Source: Physcomitrium patens
Lineage: Eukaryota > Streptophyta > Bryopsida > Funariales > Funariaceae
Direction: 5' to 3'
Assembly (NCBI RefSeq): GCF_000002425.4
Contig: NC_037270.1
Coordinates: forward strand, 11,916,494 to 11,980,493
Length of the DNA: 64,000 nt
A program made the translations under genes and the position numbers. Position 1 is the first letter of the stretch. Each line of letters opens with the position of its first letter. Below the pieces are notes generated by a model that had not been told where the DNA came from, made no database searches, and saw only the letters and a list, made by a program, of their open reading frames with translations. This document shows, in pieces, positions 32,856-44,429 of this stretch.

Positions 32856-34100
32856 AAAGATAATGTCTTCTTTAAGAGAAAAATAATTGTTAGTGATGAT
32901 GGATTATGTGATGGTCTAAGCAATCGAAGTAATGGTAGAATTTAGAATTTTGAGCACAATATTTTAAGTCCATAGATTATTTAAGATGATTCTTTTGATG
33001 ACACCAAATAAGATGGAGGCCTTAACTATGGAATAATATTGTGTGCTTAATAAAGCAACAAAATCAATCTTGACATTATTAAAAAATATAAATAACTTAT
33101 TACTAAGACTTCTATAAATTCCTATGCTAAGAGAAGGTGGTAATATCTCCTTTGTACAAGTTCATATTTCAAATATTAAACTTTGATTTAGAAGTTAAAA
33201 GAAGAAGAAAAAATTAGATAATGAAGAAACATATGGTGGAAAGAATCTAATATTGCTAAGACCTAGTAGACTCAAAGTTCTATGACAAAGACAAAAAGTT
33301 GTTCAAAATAAAGCGTATATGAATGAGACTATTTAAATTGTGCAAAGAAGCATGTTTAGAGCATAGTAATCTACAGATATTCTTTATTGGAATTACCAAA
33401 ATTGAGTAAAAAATTTGCTAATATACGATATTAAAAGAAGATAATATTATTATACTATATTAAAAATGATGCAATGTTGACCAAGATGTAGAATTGTTCT
33501 ACAACGATTTAGATTTTTATTAGAGTGTAGATGCAAAATTTGGTGCTCCATATAAAGATTTGATTTGATAATATTTCATATGTTGTATTTAATATTCTAT
33601 ATAATAAAAGATTCATTTTTATTGTGGTTTTTACAATCACAATATTATGGTTATTATATATTTTTTTATTTTTAAATACTTGGATACATAAAGCTTGTAG
33701 AAAATATTATATGATTTTCAAAATAATAATACTAAAAAAATCATATAATATCTTACACCAAAATAATACTTTAGGAAAAAACTTAATTAAATGAGTTTAA
33801 TTAATTTATTTTTATCAAAATATAGTAATAAAATTTTAAAATATTTTCAACATAGTATGTTTAAATTAAATTTTTATTAAAAATACAAAAAAAACTAAAA
33901 TGTAGCCAATCTGTATTTTATTTTTTTATACAGAGAAAATATCCAATGATGAATCCTTGTTTATAAAATATGTGTTTGAGAAAAAAAATAATGAGTAAAT
34001 TTTTTGAATTGCAAGAATTCTTTGTGGAAACAAAAGTATCATGCACATTGAGTGCTGTTGTGTATGAGAATAAAAAAGTTAATCTTTGAAGCAAGAGTGA
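32856..34100. other. AT-rich, degenerate retroelement debris
   Basis: No clear domain. A few frames hint at pol debris near 33,200-33,350 but are too decayed to assign. Very AT-rich up to the sharp rise in GC at about 34,100. Confidence 0.4.
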
Positions 34101-35595
34101 TGGTTGAAAATTGGGATTGAGAGGCAGCCCCTGAACAAACTGCAGCACCCATGTGAATGTTGATCAGTGCGGGTCCAATGAGGAATGGGTTCTGAGTTCC
34201 CGACCTGCCTCCCTCCTCCAACCTGCCCGCTCCATCGTTCCCCTACGTACCCTCCCTTCGTTCCCAGAAATCCGATCGGCGGTTAAGATTGAATCTGAGC
34301 GGCCGCTCCGATCCGACGGCCCACGACGGCGGAGCCAGGCGATTGAGTTGGGAGGTTTCTGCGACACAATCCTACGAGGCCCCACGCATGCTTCCGCATC
34401 AACGGAAATTCCTGAAAAGCTCCGATCGAGCATTGCACACACACTCTCAAACAAGCTCTTTCAGCTTCTCCGCTCACCAACCAGGCGGACGATCAATCTT
34501 AGCATCTCCGCTGCAAGATCTCGCAGCTGTTTACCAAGCTGGGAGATCGACCGTGTGACGCACCCACCACCGAATTTCTCTGAACCTGCAAGTGATGTCG
34601 GTTCCGAAGTACGTGAACATGACATGACATGAGTATCATTGCTCTAGGGTTTTGAGATTCCGCTACGCTGGGTCCCATGCTCTGATTCGTCGTCCATTGC
34701 TGGGTCTTCCTCCACCAGTATCACGACGTCGCCTGGACTGAATTTTGTGTCTCAGACTGCAGAGTCGGACGCCGGTTGTTGTTACGCTTCCTCTGCCGAT
34801 TCTCTCCTCGTCGTTTCCTTTTATTCCTCTGGTGTCGTTCGGTACTCGTGTGTACGCTTATGTGTACAGCGGGGTTTGCGAGGCTGCATCCCTTTGAGAC
34901 AGCGGTGTGGCGTTGGCAAAGAGGGTGCGGTATTGAGGGTGGAGGGAGACGTTCACCCGTTGAATTTGTTCAGTTTTCTCATCTTTCTTTCAGAGTTTTT
35001 TCTTTTTTCTTTTTATATTTCATTTCATTTTTTTTTTTTCTTTTTTTTTTTTCTTTTTTCTGTATTTTTAGTGTAACATTCTCATGTGGAGTTAAAAATG
35101 CTAGGCGCCACCAAAGGTTCTTTTAGACTTACATTTGAAAGTTAATAAGCTTTGCTCCCTTGTTGGGTTAATTTTGTGGGTTTCTGTTCCAACTCCTTCT
35201 CTCTGGTCTGGGTCGTGTAGAAATGCAGCTGGATATATGTTTCTTTTAGCCACGGGGATAAGACGGGAAGTCTTTAGTTTCGGTGCCGAGGAAATGCTTT
35301 ACAGGATTGTGGCAGAACTTGGTGACAAGCTTTCTCGATAGAATTGTTGACTGGTGACACTATTACCCTCTCGCGTTTCTTCAGGTTTCAGATTCTGTGG
35401 GTACATTGACTTAGAAATAGCATGTCTAACATTCTGAGGATATGCTACTTAGATTGTTTTAGTGTCTGCGCTTGTAAATGTTTCCTTTTGACACCATGAA
35501 ACGTTCTGAAGTTTCGGCCGCATCTTTTTCGTTGCTTTTACAGTCGAAACCTAAGACAATTTTCTAACATCTTGATCTTTGCCTCCTCTTTGCAG
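34101..35595 (+). promoter_or_regulatory. Promoter, 5' leader and probable leader intron of the 35.6-kb gene
   Basis: Base composition changes abruptly to balanced GC at about 34,100. Pyrimidine-rich CT segments (34,200-34,270), scattered open frames without a recognised protein, and poly-T (35,020-35,060) fit a plant leader. A splice acceptor (CTCTTTGCAG) ends the stretch at 35,595. The position of the first exon is not determined; the overlapping frames on both strands here look incidental. Confidence 0.5.
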
Positions 35596-37597
35596 GATGA
35601 GCCGAATTCCTTCATACGGACAACGTAGAATGATGTTTTATCACAAGCGCCACTTGCTTGGAACAGGCTTCTTGGAAGTTTTAAAGGTTAGTATATGGTT
35701 ATGTAAAGCATAGTGCACTGTGTATCTACGATATCAATGAGGGCTGTGCAAGAGTGCAGTTCACACAGTACATTGTAACAGCACGCTTTACATTGTTGTC
35801 TTGATTCGTCCAAGAGGATGAGTTCTTCTACATCCTCGTCGGACCAGTCGAGTTCTGATTCGGAAGACACAATAGTTCATCGTAGTCGACAGCGGAAAAG
35901 ATTGGCACGAGAGCGATCTGAGTCAGACTGTGATTCTGACTCTGGTTGTGACTCTGACCATGTCACCTCTAGAACTCGTCTTAGAAAGACACGAAGGAGG
36001 ACCGCGCAACATTCCAGAACCTCCGATGAGCCTGCTGAAGGTTAACTGTTACCAACCTTAGATTTCACTTTTTTAGACTGCTTCTTGTTGTGAGGATGAT
36101 GAGTCTTCCCATGAAATTTGCCATTTGATTTCTAATGAGGAAAAGAACATCATCTCTTTTTGAGATTCTTTGAGTCTTAGCAGAAATTCTAATAGAAGAA
36201 TATGGAACTTTGTTGCCGTAGTTGCTGCAGATAGACTTAGGACGAAGAAGAGAAACAATGCTAGAGTGACGGAGGCAGTATGGACACCAGCCAAGACGGT
36301 AAGGATAACTTACGATATCGGAATGAAACACGCATGCATGAACCCTGTGCATGGGAAAGCCATGACAACCTACACAGTGTTGCATCTTGTAAGCTGTCCA
36401 TGGAAGAATAACGTGAGCATGATGACCGCCACTCCACCTACGAACAAGTCGAAGCTTTACCAGTACTGCCACAAATTGTGTGAGCCTTGCCTCAACAAGT
36501 ATGGGCCACGGTGCTTTAAGTGCGACCCCCCGGAAACGGAGAAGACGCCCTTACTTAACACGGTGTTCGGAGAGGAAGCCATCACCAGCGTCAAGGATTT
36601 CCTGGATTCGGTCCAGAAATGGCAGCAACGTCGAGAAATTGCCGAAGTTCCTTTTCTTGTGCTACATTGCACCGTGCTTGGTAAGGAAGCGAGGTTGATA
36701 CGCCAGAGGTTTGATTTGCGGAGGTGGACTGTGGTGCACATTGTTTACTCCGATGTGCGAGACAAGATGGAGCCAGGCGGGAGCGGCACGAACCTCGCGG
36801 ATTCCAAGTTCAAAGATTCCTGGATCACGATCATGAAGGAGAAAGTATATATTCAGAATCAGCCTATGGTGTCATTCTTCGGCAACATTCTCTTGAATAA
36901 CCTAACTTTTGAGGATTTTAAGGTGCACGACGTGATGGTGATGTACCAGCCGAAGATCTTCAATACCTTTGAAGCACGTGCGTTGAGGGCGGCCCTCAAT
37001 TCCTTGTACACATACACCCCGACGTCCAATGCCGAAAATGAAGCAAGCGTCTCATCCTTCGGTAGCTGTCTACACGATGCAGTTGTGCACACGCAACGGA
37101 CGCCGGTTACGAAAGAAGATCAATGCCTGTTTGAGAATGGCAACATCGTAGCAACCCAGTTCTACAAGAGCATTACGGAGTACTTCGGAGGGAAGATAGT
37201 TTCGGAGCTCGAGCAACGAGCTTGTCTTGGCCAGGACTTGAGAGTTGGAGATGAAGGCTTGAAGGTGCCCTTCCACTGCATGTACATTGCTAGAGGAGGT
37301 GAAGTGAAATTCCGGCGAGGCACCAATGCAACGCATGATGTCGCTCGACGAGCTGGAGATGCGCGCTCCCGGATATGCACGAGCGACACCTCCGCATACG
37401 AAATTGTGTGTTGGACATCATGTGGTGCACCCCAAGGGGGCGATTTCGTCATCCCCGGCTTGATGTACAAATTTCAAACTGATCAAGGCAGCGCCCTCAT
37501 CTTTCGCCCGAAACGCTTCTTCCATGCCACGCTTCCGGCGGAGAATCGGGACTTAGGAAACGAAAAATATGCTGCAGCGTTTGTGACTCCAAAATGA
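35596..37597 (+). CDS. Multi-exon protein with Ser/Arg-rich N-terminus, Cys cluster and DSBH-like C-terminus
   Basis: Proposed exons 35,596-35,686, 35,815-36,040 and 36,231-37,597 have GT/AG borders and joining phases (0, then 1), giving about 560 residues. The ATG at 35,597 follows a good acceptor; an upstream start is possible. Exon 2 is low-complexity Ser/Asp/Arg (MSSSTSSSDQSSSDSED). Exon 3 has a Cys cluster (YCHKLCEPCLNKYGPRCFKC) that could bind zinc. It ends with GGDFVIPGLMYKF, GSALIFRPKRFFHATLPAEN and AAAFVTPK, which resembles the C-terminal half of a 2-oxoglutarate/Fe(II) oxygenase double-stranded beta-helix. A clear HxD motif is not seen; the equivalent place reads ICTSD. Further introns between 36,298 and 36,470 are possible. 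Nuclear location is a guess from the basic, Ser-rich N-terminus. Confidence 0.6.
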
Positions 37598-38560
37598 TAT
37601 TTGATGCAGAATGCAACGCTCAAAACCCTTGTATACATCAACGGCCTCCACTTATCTGTATGTGTTGGACGGGTATTTTGAATGCTTTCAATGTCCACCA
37701 GTACATGCAATTGCTCAAGTTTGCCATTGTTCCAGATTTACCGAACCGAATTGGTTGTCCATGACCTCTTCGAATCATTACTCTCCGGAGTGATATTCAT
37801 TCACTCACGCTTCACACAGTCGAGGCAGGTGCATACACAGCACTTCTTGAGATACTCGTACTCTTCGCTTGCGTTTCATTTGCCTGAGCAAGCTGTTGCC
37901 TATAATTCGTTTCAGCTCCAGTAGTGAGCGCCTCTTCGACTACAAGGCCCTTGCACATACTTCACAATTCACACAGGCAAATTCACCTGGGTATTCCAAC
38001 ATTTACTGGGAACGCTGGAGGTTGATGCACAGCTGCATCCATCCTAAGATTTGACTAGCAACTGGTGTTCTCAATGGTAAGGCACAGGATGTAACGATAG
38101 TTACTCAGTGGTGGCATCGTTGTCACCGTCTTGAAGAGGCCACCAAGGTAAATTATCTAAGCTCAAATTATTCCTGGCTACATTCCCAGCATGCACATTC
38201 TAGTAGCTTTACATACACTCTACTAACATAGCTGCACCTCCACATCGCACCGAGTATCCATCAAAATCACATTAAATAGAGCTTCAAAAACAAAACATAG
38301 AGCTCCCTGGATCACCGGGCAGGGTGTTATTTCCCATAAGGATCACACGTCATAGCACAACTATGCAAAAAATTATGCCAAATTGCACATATCAAGTCCC
38401 CATGCTAAAGTTTAATGAAACACAAGAATCAAAAATAAAATACACAAACCGGAGCATGAAACAACATCAAATCCCTACGTAACGACTATCCCACAAAATC
38501 TTCTAAACGTATAGATATACAATGTCAAGCACAAGTGCCTACAACAAACGCGCTTCATTT
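37598..38560. other. 3' flank and intergenic stretch between two genes
   Basis: Presumably holds the 3' UTR of the upstream gene. Short frames occur but none looks coding. AT content rises toward 38,540; A-rich ATCAAAAATAAAATAC at about 38,430 could belong to a 3' end. Confidence 0.45.
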
Positions 38561-39016
38561 AAAAAACAACCAGTAACGTTCACGACACCCGAAACTTGAA
38601 TGGACAACGAACCCAGTCTGGATGAGACGACCAATGGAAGGCAGGCGCAACGAGAGCCGGGCAGCAAGAACTTGGGCAGCACAATGCAGCCACCGCCGAG
38701 GACTGGCCTGACGAGCCTCTGACCGGGTCGGCAACGGGCAGCGGCCCGAAGGAAGGAACGAGCTCGCCTTGTGTGCTGCTCGAGGAACTGTCTGAGAGAG
38801 ACAGAGCTAGGGCTTGGAGGAAGAGGGCAGGATCGACACCGTCGCTGGGAATTGCACGTCGTGCTGTTCTTGTTGTTGTCGTTGGTGGTGGTGGTGTCAA
38901 AGGAAGAGGAGGAGGACGACGAGGAGCAGCAGCAGCAGCTAGAAGTTCTTTAGCAGCGTTCGCCGGTTGTGGGGTGCGTGGACGTTTGAGCTTCGGAGCT
39001 CTTGGATCGGTGCACG
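38561..39016 (+). promoter_or_regulatory. Promoter and 5' UTR of RAD23
   Basis: GC-rich leader with GTTGTTGTCGTTGGTGG and GAGGAGGACGACGAGG repeats, then CAGCAGCAGCAGC. The context before the start codon is GTGCACGATGA. Confidence 0.55.
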
Positions 39017-41680
39017 ATGAAGATCTCCGTGAAGACCCTCAAGGGGAACCACTTTGATCTGCAAGTCGCGGAGGATGAGCTGGTAAATACTCCTTCGCGG
39101 TGCCCGGTGCGCTGCTGCGTGCGGTTTTTAGGGTGGGGTGTGGAATCGTGGGAGCTAGTCGGGGGGGTGGCTTGTTTTTGTTGCGTCGTGGATGTGGGAG
39201 TCAGTGGGTGCGGTGGTCGGTGGTCGATGGTCGGGTTGGTTGGGTGCGTGGGATCGAGCGGAGCTTGAGTTGGGTGTTCTGGCGCATTTTATGTGTTTGT
39301 ATGGTATTTTGGGTGTTGTGGCGCGTCCGATGGTGCCGCTGGGGTGGCACGTGGTGTTGGTATGTGGAGCTGAGTGTGCGAGGTGCTGGGGTGGCACGTG
39401 ATGAGGCATTTGATTGGTGAATTGATCGTCGCGGTGTGGCGGTAGCATTGAGGTGAGGCAATTTGGGGTCGGGCGATGGTTAGCGGCATCCTCCCTGGTT
39501 GGCGAATTCTTTGGTAGATCGCAGGGGGTGTATCGGAGTGGATGCTGGTGTTGGATCGTGCATGGTTGTGGGCATTTGCGTGGTCCGACGGCGGTGCGTG
39601 GGTCCAATTTCTGGAGAGCAGGGGGGCAGGAACGTGTTGTGTTGATGTCGGTGCCGGATTGTGGGAGCGTGTGCGATGGGTGACGTCAGATAGTTGTGGG
39701 TCGCGCGCGATGTGAAGTGCGCGCAAGCATGGAAGACGTGGAGGGGTTGGTTGTGGCGATGAGGAATCTGCGCGTGGTATTTGAATGGTTATATTGGGCA
39801 GTGATGTACACTCCGGCAGGTGGGCCCGACTTGTGGGCTGTCGTCAAAGGTTGAGCAGCAGGACCTAGCGTCGGTGGAGGTCCGATGGAGTTGTGGTAGT
39901 GTGTCTGGGCCGTGCAACCACGCAGGTTGGTTGCGGAGGTGGGGAAGTGGGCATGTGTGTGGGGGCGGTCGCGATTGCGATGGCATGCAAAGTGGTTGAC
40001 AGCGTGTGTTGTGCGCAGGTTAGTTCCGTGAAAAGGAAGATAGAGGGGTCCCAAGGGAAGGACGCTTTTCCATGCGCGCAGCAGCTGCTGATTCACCAGG
40101 GGAAGGTGCTGAAGGATGAGACGACCATGGCGGATAACAAGGTGGCAGAGAATGGTTTCCTGGTGGTGATGTTGACGAAGGTAGGGGTTGGGTGCCGGCG
40201 CGGGCTATGTGTGGGGTGGATGTGCAAGTTTGGCCGTGGCGTTGACAATGCGGAGTGGGGTGGGGGCGTTGCCAGGTGCTTGGGAGCACAGCTGCGTGTG
40301 TGGTCACACTGGCGGGGTTGGGGTGGGTTGCGTTGGTTGGGTGGAGGGTGTGATGGGTTAGGGATGGTGCGGTGCATGTGTGTTCGGTTCACTGAAGCGA
40401 CAGTGCGTGTGTGTGTGTGTGTGGGGGCAGACGAAAGCAGCACCGGCATCGGGTGGTGCGCCCGCGTCGTCGTCGGGGTCCGCGCAGGTACTGACCAGTC
40501 GGGGCGGGGCGTGGTGAGAGGTGGTATTGATAGTGGAATNNNNNNNNNNNNNNNNNNNNNNNNNNNNNNNNNNNNNNNNNNNNNNNNNNNNNNNNNNNNN
40601 NNNNNNNNNNNNNNNNNNNNNNNNNNNNNNNNNNNNNNNGCTTTGGACTTTTTGCGGAACAACCCACAGGTAGTTTGTCGTGAAGCATGAGCTTGGGGGC
40701 GGAGGAGGCTTTGATTTGGTGTGGTATGTGAGGGTTGTGCGAGAGAAGGGGTGAGAGGAACGTGTTGCTGAGGTGGCTTTGTTTTTGGAATGACGGCAGT
40801 TTCAAGCATTGAGAACGATGGTGCAAGCGAACCCGCAGATTTTGCAGGTAAGATGACAACCGAGGCGCAGATGCGTTGACTTTGGCATGCGGTGGAGAGG
40901 GGTAGGGTAGGGTAGGGTGGGGTTGGGAGCGGGATGCGTGGGTGGAGGTGAGGTCGGCGTTGGTGAGCGGAGGCGAGAGGGTAGATTGTTCTGACGTGGT
41001 GTGGTGATGCATGACGATAGCCGATGCTGCAAGAGTTGGGGAAGCAGAATCCGGCGCTTCTGCGGCTGATCAACGAGAATCAGGCGGAGTTTTTGCGGCT
41101 GATCAACGAGGCCGGCGCGGAAGGCGCGGAAGGAGGGTATGTGCAGTGTGGTTGAGAGTCGGATTGATTGGGATGGGCGAGGTGCGGGAGGTGTTGATGC
41201 GTGAGGTTGGGCGTGGGTGTGAGTGAGGGAGGGTGTTGTAGCGGCGTTGGTGGGTGGGGGCGGTAGCGGTAGGAAGCCATGGAATGTGTGGGTGACGGAG
41301 GGAGGTGCGTGGGTGGGAATTGCAGGGATGCTTTGGGGCAGCTGGCAGGAGGATACCCGCAGTCCGTTAACGTGACCCCAGAGGAGAGAGAAGCCATCGA
41401 ACGGGTGAGTGTGGTGACGTGGGGGGGGGGGATGGGAGTTGTGGGGTTGTGGCGAGGTTAGTGGTGGGAGGGTGTGGGGAAGGCGGTGGACAAGGAGGGG
41501 CAGAGGAGGCAAGCGTGGGTGACTGACCGTGTGTGTGTGTGTGTGGGGGGGGGGGGGCAGTTGGAAGGGATGGGGTTCAGCCGGGCACTGGTGATCGAGG
41601 CGTTTCTGGCGTGCGATAAGAACGAGCAATTAGCGGCGAACTACCTTTTAGAGAATGCAAATGAGTATGACGATTTGTAA
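39017..41680 (+). CDS. RAD23: RAD23 ubiquitin receptor (UBL, XPC-binding and UBA2 visible; UBA1 lost in gap)
   Basis: RAD23 carries ubiquitylated proteins to the proteasome and works with XPC/RAD4 in nucleotide excision repair. Exons: 39,017-39,082, 40,019-40,180, 40,431-40,487, [gap], ending about 40,670, 40,800-40,847, 41,021-41,136, 41,326-41,404, 41,561-41,680; all have GT/AG borders and matching phases. Exons 1-2 give a complete ubiquitin-like domain of 76 residues ([16 protein letters not shown] through [10 protein letters not shown]). After the gap comes the XPC-binding (STI1) domain ([42 protein letters not shown]). The last exons form UBA2 ([18 protein letters not shown]) and end NEYDDL. 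The linker and UBA1 exons are missing because of the N block. The protein is plant-like. Introns are GC-rich, with (GT)n and G runs just before acceptors. Confidence 0.95.
40540..40639. other. Assembly gap, 100 N
   Basis: Exactly 100 Ns, the usual placeholder for a gap of unknown size. It falls between RAD23 exon 3 and the XPC-binding exons. UBA1 normally lies there, so the true gap is probably much longer than 100 bp. Confidence 0.95.
41530..41558. repeat. (GT)n-G tract at the last RAD23 acceptor
   Basis: A GT repeat followed by about 12 G runs straight into the CAG acceptor. It replaces the usual polypyrimidine tract with G/T. A similar (GT)n-GGGGG-CAG precedes exon 3 at 40,407-40,430. Confidence 0.85.
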
Positions 41681-42450
41681 CCATAGGATGTGATGGAATC
41701 GGGACTGTACATTTCGATCTGTGTTTACAGGATTACTTCTCGTCATTTGGTCGTGTGGATTGTAAAAGTAGAGGCGGTGGGGTGTGGGCGCTTGAAATAA
41801 TACCAGGCCCTAGGGGATGATGTTGAGATGGCCGTGGTTTTGGGAGGGTGGGAAACCAGCTGCCAGTGTTCATGTGTAACAGCGTCGTTTGTGGAAATTA
41901 TCTAGATGGATGCAATCACAACCCGTCGTGCATGTGAGCAACAGCAGACGTCCTGGGAGCGAGTATTGTGTGGTGGGTTCGCGTGGACCCAGTGCGTGTG
42001 TGGTGGTGAATGTGGAATGCACGTGTGTGGAATGAGCAGCTGAGAAGCCGCAGCGGTGTGTTTGTATGGCGAGGCCGATGATGTGGGGCGGAGGGTAGAG
42101 TGTGTTGGGATGTCGCGTGATGGAGGTGGGTTGTGGAGAAACGTGCGTGGACGTGTATGCATGGATCGGGCTAGGTTTTGTGGTGGATGGTGTGGGGAGA
42201 CTGTGAGGCGTCCCGGTCGGTGGGGAGGGATCGTTGGATGTCTGTATGTTGGGAGTGATGAGACGGTGGTGAGAGAGATGGCGCATGTAGGAACAGAAGC
42301 AAGCGAATGGAGTAGTGGGGGTGGGTTTGGAAGGTATCGATTTCGGGGAGAATTTGGGCACATTGTGAAGCTTTCATCCAGAAAAATAAGATTTGATGAT
42401 GAAACTGCAGAACTGTAGAGTTACCCGCCTTCACTGTTGGAGTGTTTTGA
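41681..42450 (+). other. 3' flank of RAD23, G-rich
   Basis: Holds the RAD23 3' UTR and flank. The coding strand stays strongly G over C until about 42,330, like the introns, so transcription or an unannotated transcript may continue. No protein is recognised. AT-rich repeat sequence starts at about 42,470. Confidence 0.5.
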
Positions 42451-43944
42451 CGAGAAGGTTTTGGAACTGAACTATTCAGAATGTATTTTATAAGTTTGTC
42501 TTTCTTGATTAAGTGTGAGTTATTAATTTTATTTCTGGATTAGATACAAGTGTATTTGAAGTTTTTGATTCTGCACTTTTAAATTGATGATTTTTTATAG
42601 ATTTTGTTTTCCTTTTTTCTTTGTTTGTTAGTTCATTCTTTTTTTTTTCCTTCTTTACCACTTGTTTCAAATATAGTTGATTTTTTTGATTTTTTGTTTT
42701 CTTTTTTCTTTTTTGTTGTATTATGGCAATGCTTTTTAAAATGAAGGATGTGGTAATGCAAATGTAGGTACAAATAGAAAAGAGTTAACATTTGTAATGT
42801 GTCAATTCAATTTTCCACCACAAAATGCATTAAGATTAATTTGAAGTATGATTGTGGAGATAGTTGAAGCTTCATGAAAATTACATGAAATCATATCACT
42901 TCTTTTATGATTGATTATGTCCTGATTTTTCTAATTTAGTGAGAGATTCAAAATGTATTGCATATATTTGCATGTTTTTTAGTTTTAAATGTATGTGTTG
43001 AAAAGATATTATTATCAATGATGTTGTAAAGACATTGAAATACATTTATGTGATACTTTGATCAAAATTTAAAAAGAAAATTGTCAAATTTTAGAACAAA
43101 ATTAATGGGTTGATTTATTATTCAAAGATTAAGTTTAGGATTAATTTCTTTACTTTATATTGTGATCAATAGAAAAATTGGCTAAGAAGTGTAGTACTAT
43201 CTTACTTGATATCAATTACAAGTTATTAAAATTGTGAAGCATTTAATGATTTTAAACAATTGCTTTGATGCAAAAATGCAAATTGTGATTTATTTCTTTT
43301 TTTCACAAATTTAGTATAGGCAAAAAGATTCTCTTCAATGGTTGGTTTTTGGTCTTGACTTCATTAAAGAAAAAATACTTGCTAAGAAGAAATGAATCAA
43401 GTAAGCATCTTATCTCATCTTTTATTTGAAAGCCTTAAAATTTTAGATGAATAAACTATGTAATGAGCATAGAGTTTATATATGAAGACATGAAAAAGAA
43501 TAAAGAAAAAAGAAAAAAGAAATAATAAATAAAATCTTTTTAAGCTATTTTAATTTATTTTAAATTTAGGAGATTTATAAAGCTTAGACAAGGAGTTGAA
43601 GCAAGGAACTAAGAATTTGGTGGAAAGCAATTTGGAGGAAGAATCATGAAATGTAGATTTGAAACTTTTTTACAACATAAGTGTAGGAAATTCAATTAGA
43701 AACGTTTTTTGGCCTTCACCCGTATCTTAAGTCTTAGTTTGAAATTGATTAGAGAGATTTAGAAGGTGTGAAGTGAATACACAAGTGTGAAGTGTTTAGA
43801 AGGTGTGATAAGTGACAAGTTGGTTGATAACACAACTAGATAAATTTTTCACATTATGGTGTATTATTTGAAAAGAACCATTTTTATATTATAACATTTT
43901 GTTGTCAACCAATATAGTGGATAATTTCTTAATGACACTAATGC

Positions 43945-43980
<36 letters not shown>

Positions 43981-44429
43981 TCTTGCTATTGCAACGATAA
44001 AATTTGTTTCACAATAGTATTGATTATAATCACCTCTATGTAGGATTGTTTCATATAATAGTTAAAGAAAGAGATATATTATTTAGGATAATACTCAAGA
44101 AAATATTTTTTCTTTGATTATTTTTATTATGTATATTTTTTATTTTTTATTGGAAGATATTTTTAGTTGTAAGCAAAGGGACTAAGTTATTAAATTAAAT
44201 TAAGATAATTGATCTTTTAAAGTTTATGTCTTGATTGAATATTATGTCATTAGTTGTGTTGAATGTATTGTTCTATTAGATCCAAATAACCTAAATTAAC
44301 CTCTATCAAAGAAAATCTTAAGAAAGTTATTTGGAAACTTATTCTCAACTATAGGAGAATTAAGGTCCAACATTTGGACAACCAAAATCTACCTCAAACT
44401 AATAATATTTATTTGTAATCAATCTAATT
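42451..44429 (+). pseudogene. gag N-terminal fragment and debris of the chromovirus family
   Basis: At 42,724-42,880 a frame matches the start of gag in the full-length element (ATGGCAATGCTTTTTAAAAT; the CAATTCAATTTTCCACCACA segment aligns with CAACTCAATTTACCACCACA). The leader before it is pyrimidine-rich, as in that element. The rest, to 44,429, is AT-rich debris, with an A29 run at 43,950-43,978. No other domain is seen. Confidence 0.6.
43950..43978. repeat. A29 homopolymer
   Basis: Uninterrupted A run in AT-rich debris; no LINE or SINE body is recognised upstream. Confidence 0.9.

Noticed and set aside
34153-34632. 159-codon plus frame at the edge of the gene island
   Set aside because: Overlapping frames of similar length exist on both strands. 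No domain and no splice link to the downstream exons was found; it is more likely leader.
36231-37597. Naming the gene a TET/JBP methylcytosine oxygenase
   Set aside because: Only the second half of the fold is suggestive and the HxD ligands are not visible; the name would go beyond the evidence.
40093-41073. Long antisense frames across RAD23 (also 39,155-39,726 and 40,802-41,629)
   Set aside because: They are Pro/His/Thr-rich, cross the N block and oppose RAD23 exons. C-rich strands with few stops arise from the G skew.
41870-42361. Antisense frames of 150-163 codons downstream of RAD23
   Set aside because: Same skew effect; low-complexity Pro/His/Ser composition and no domain.
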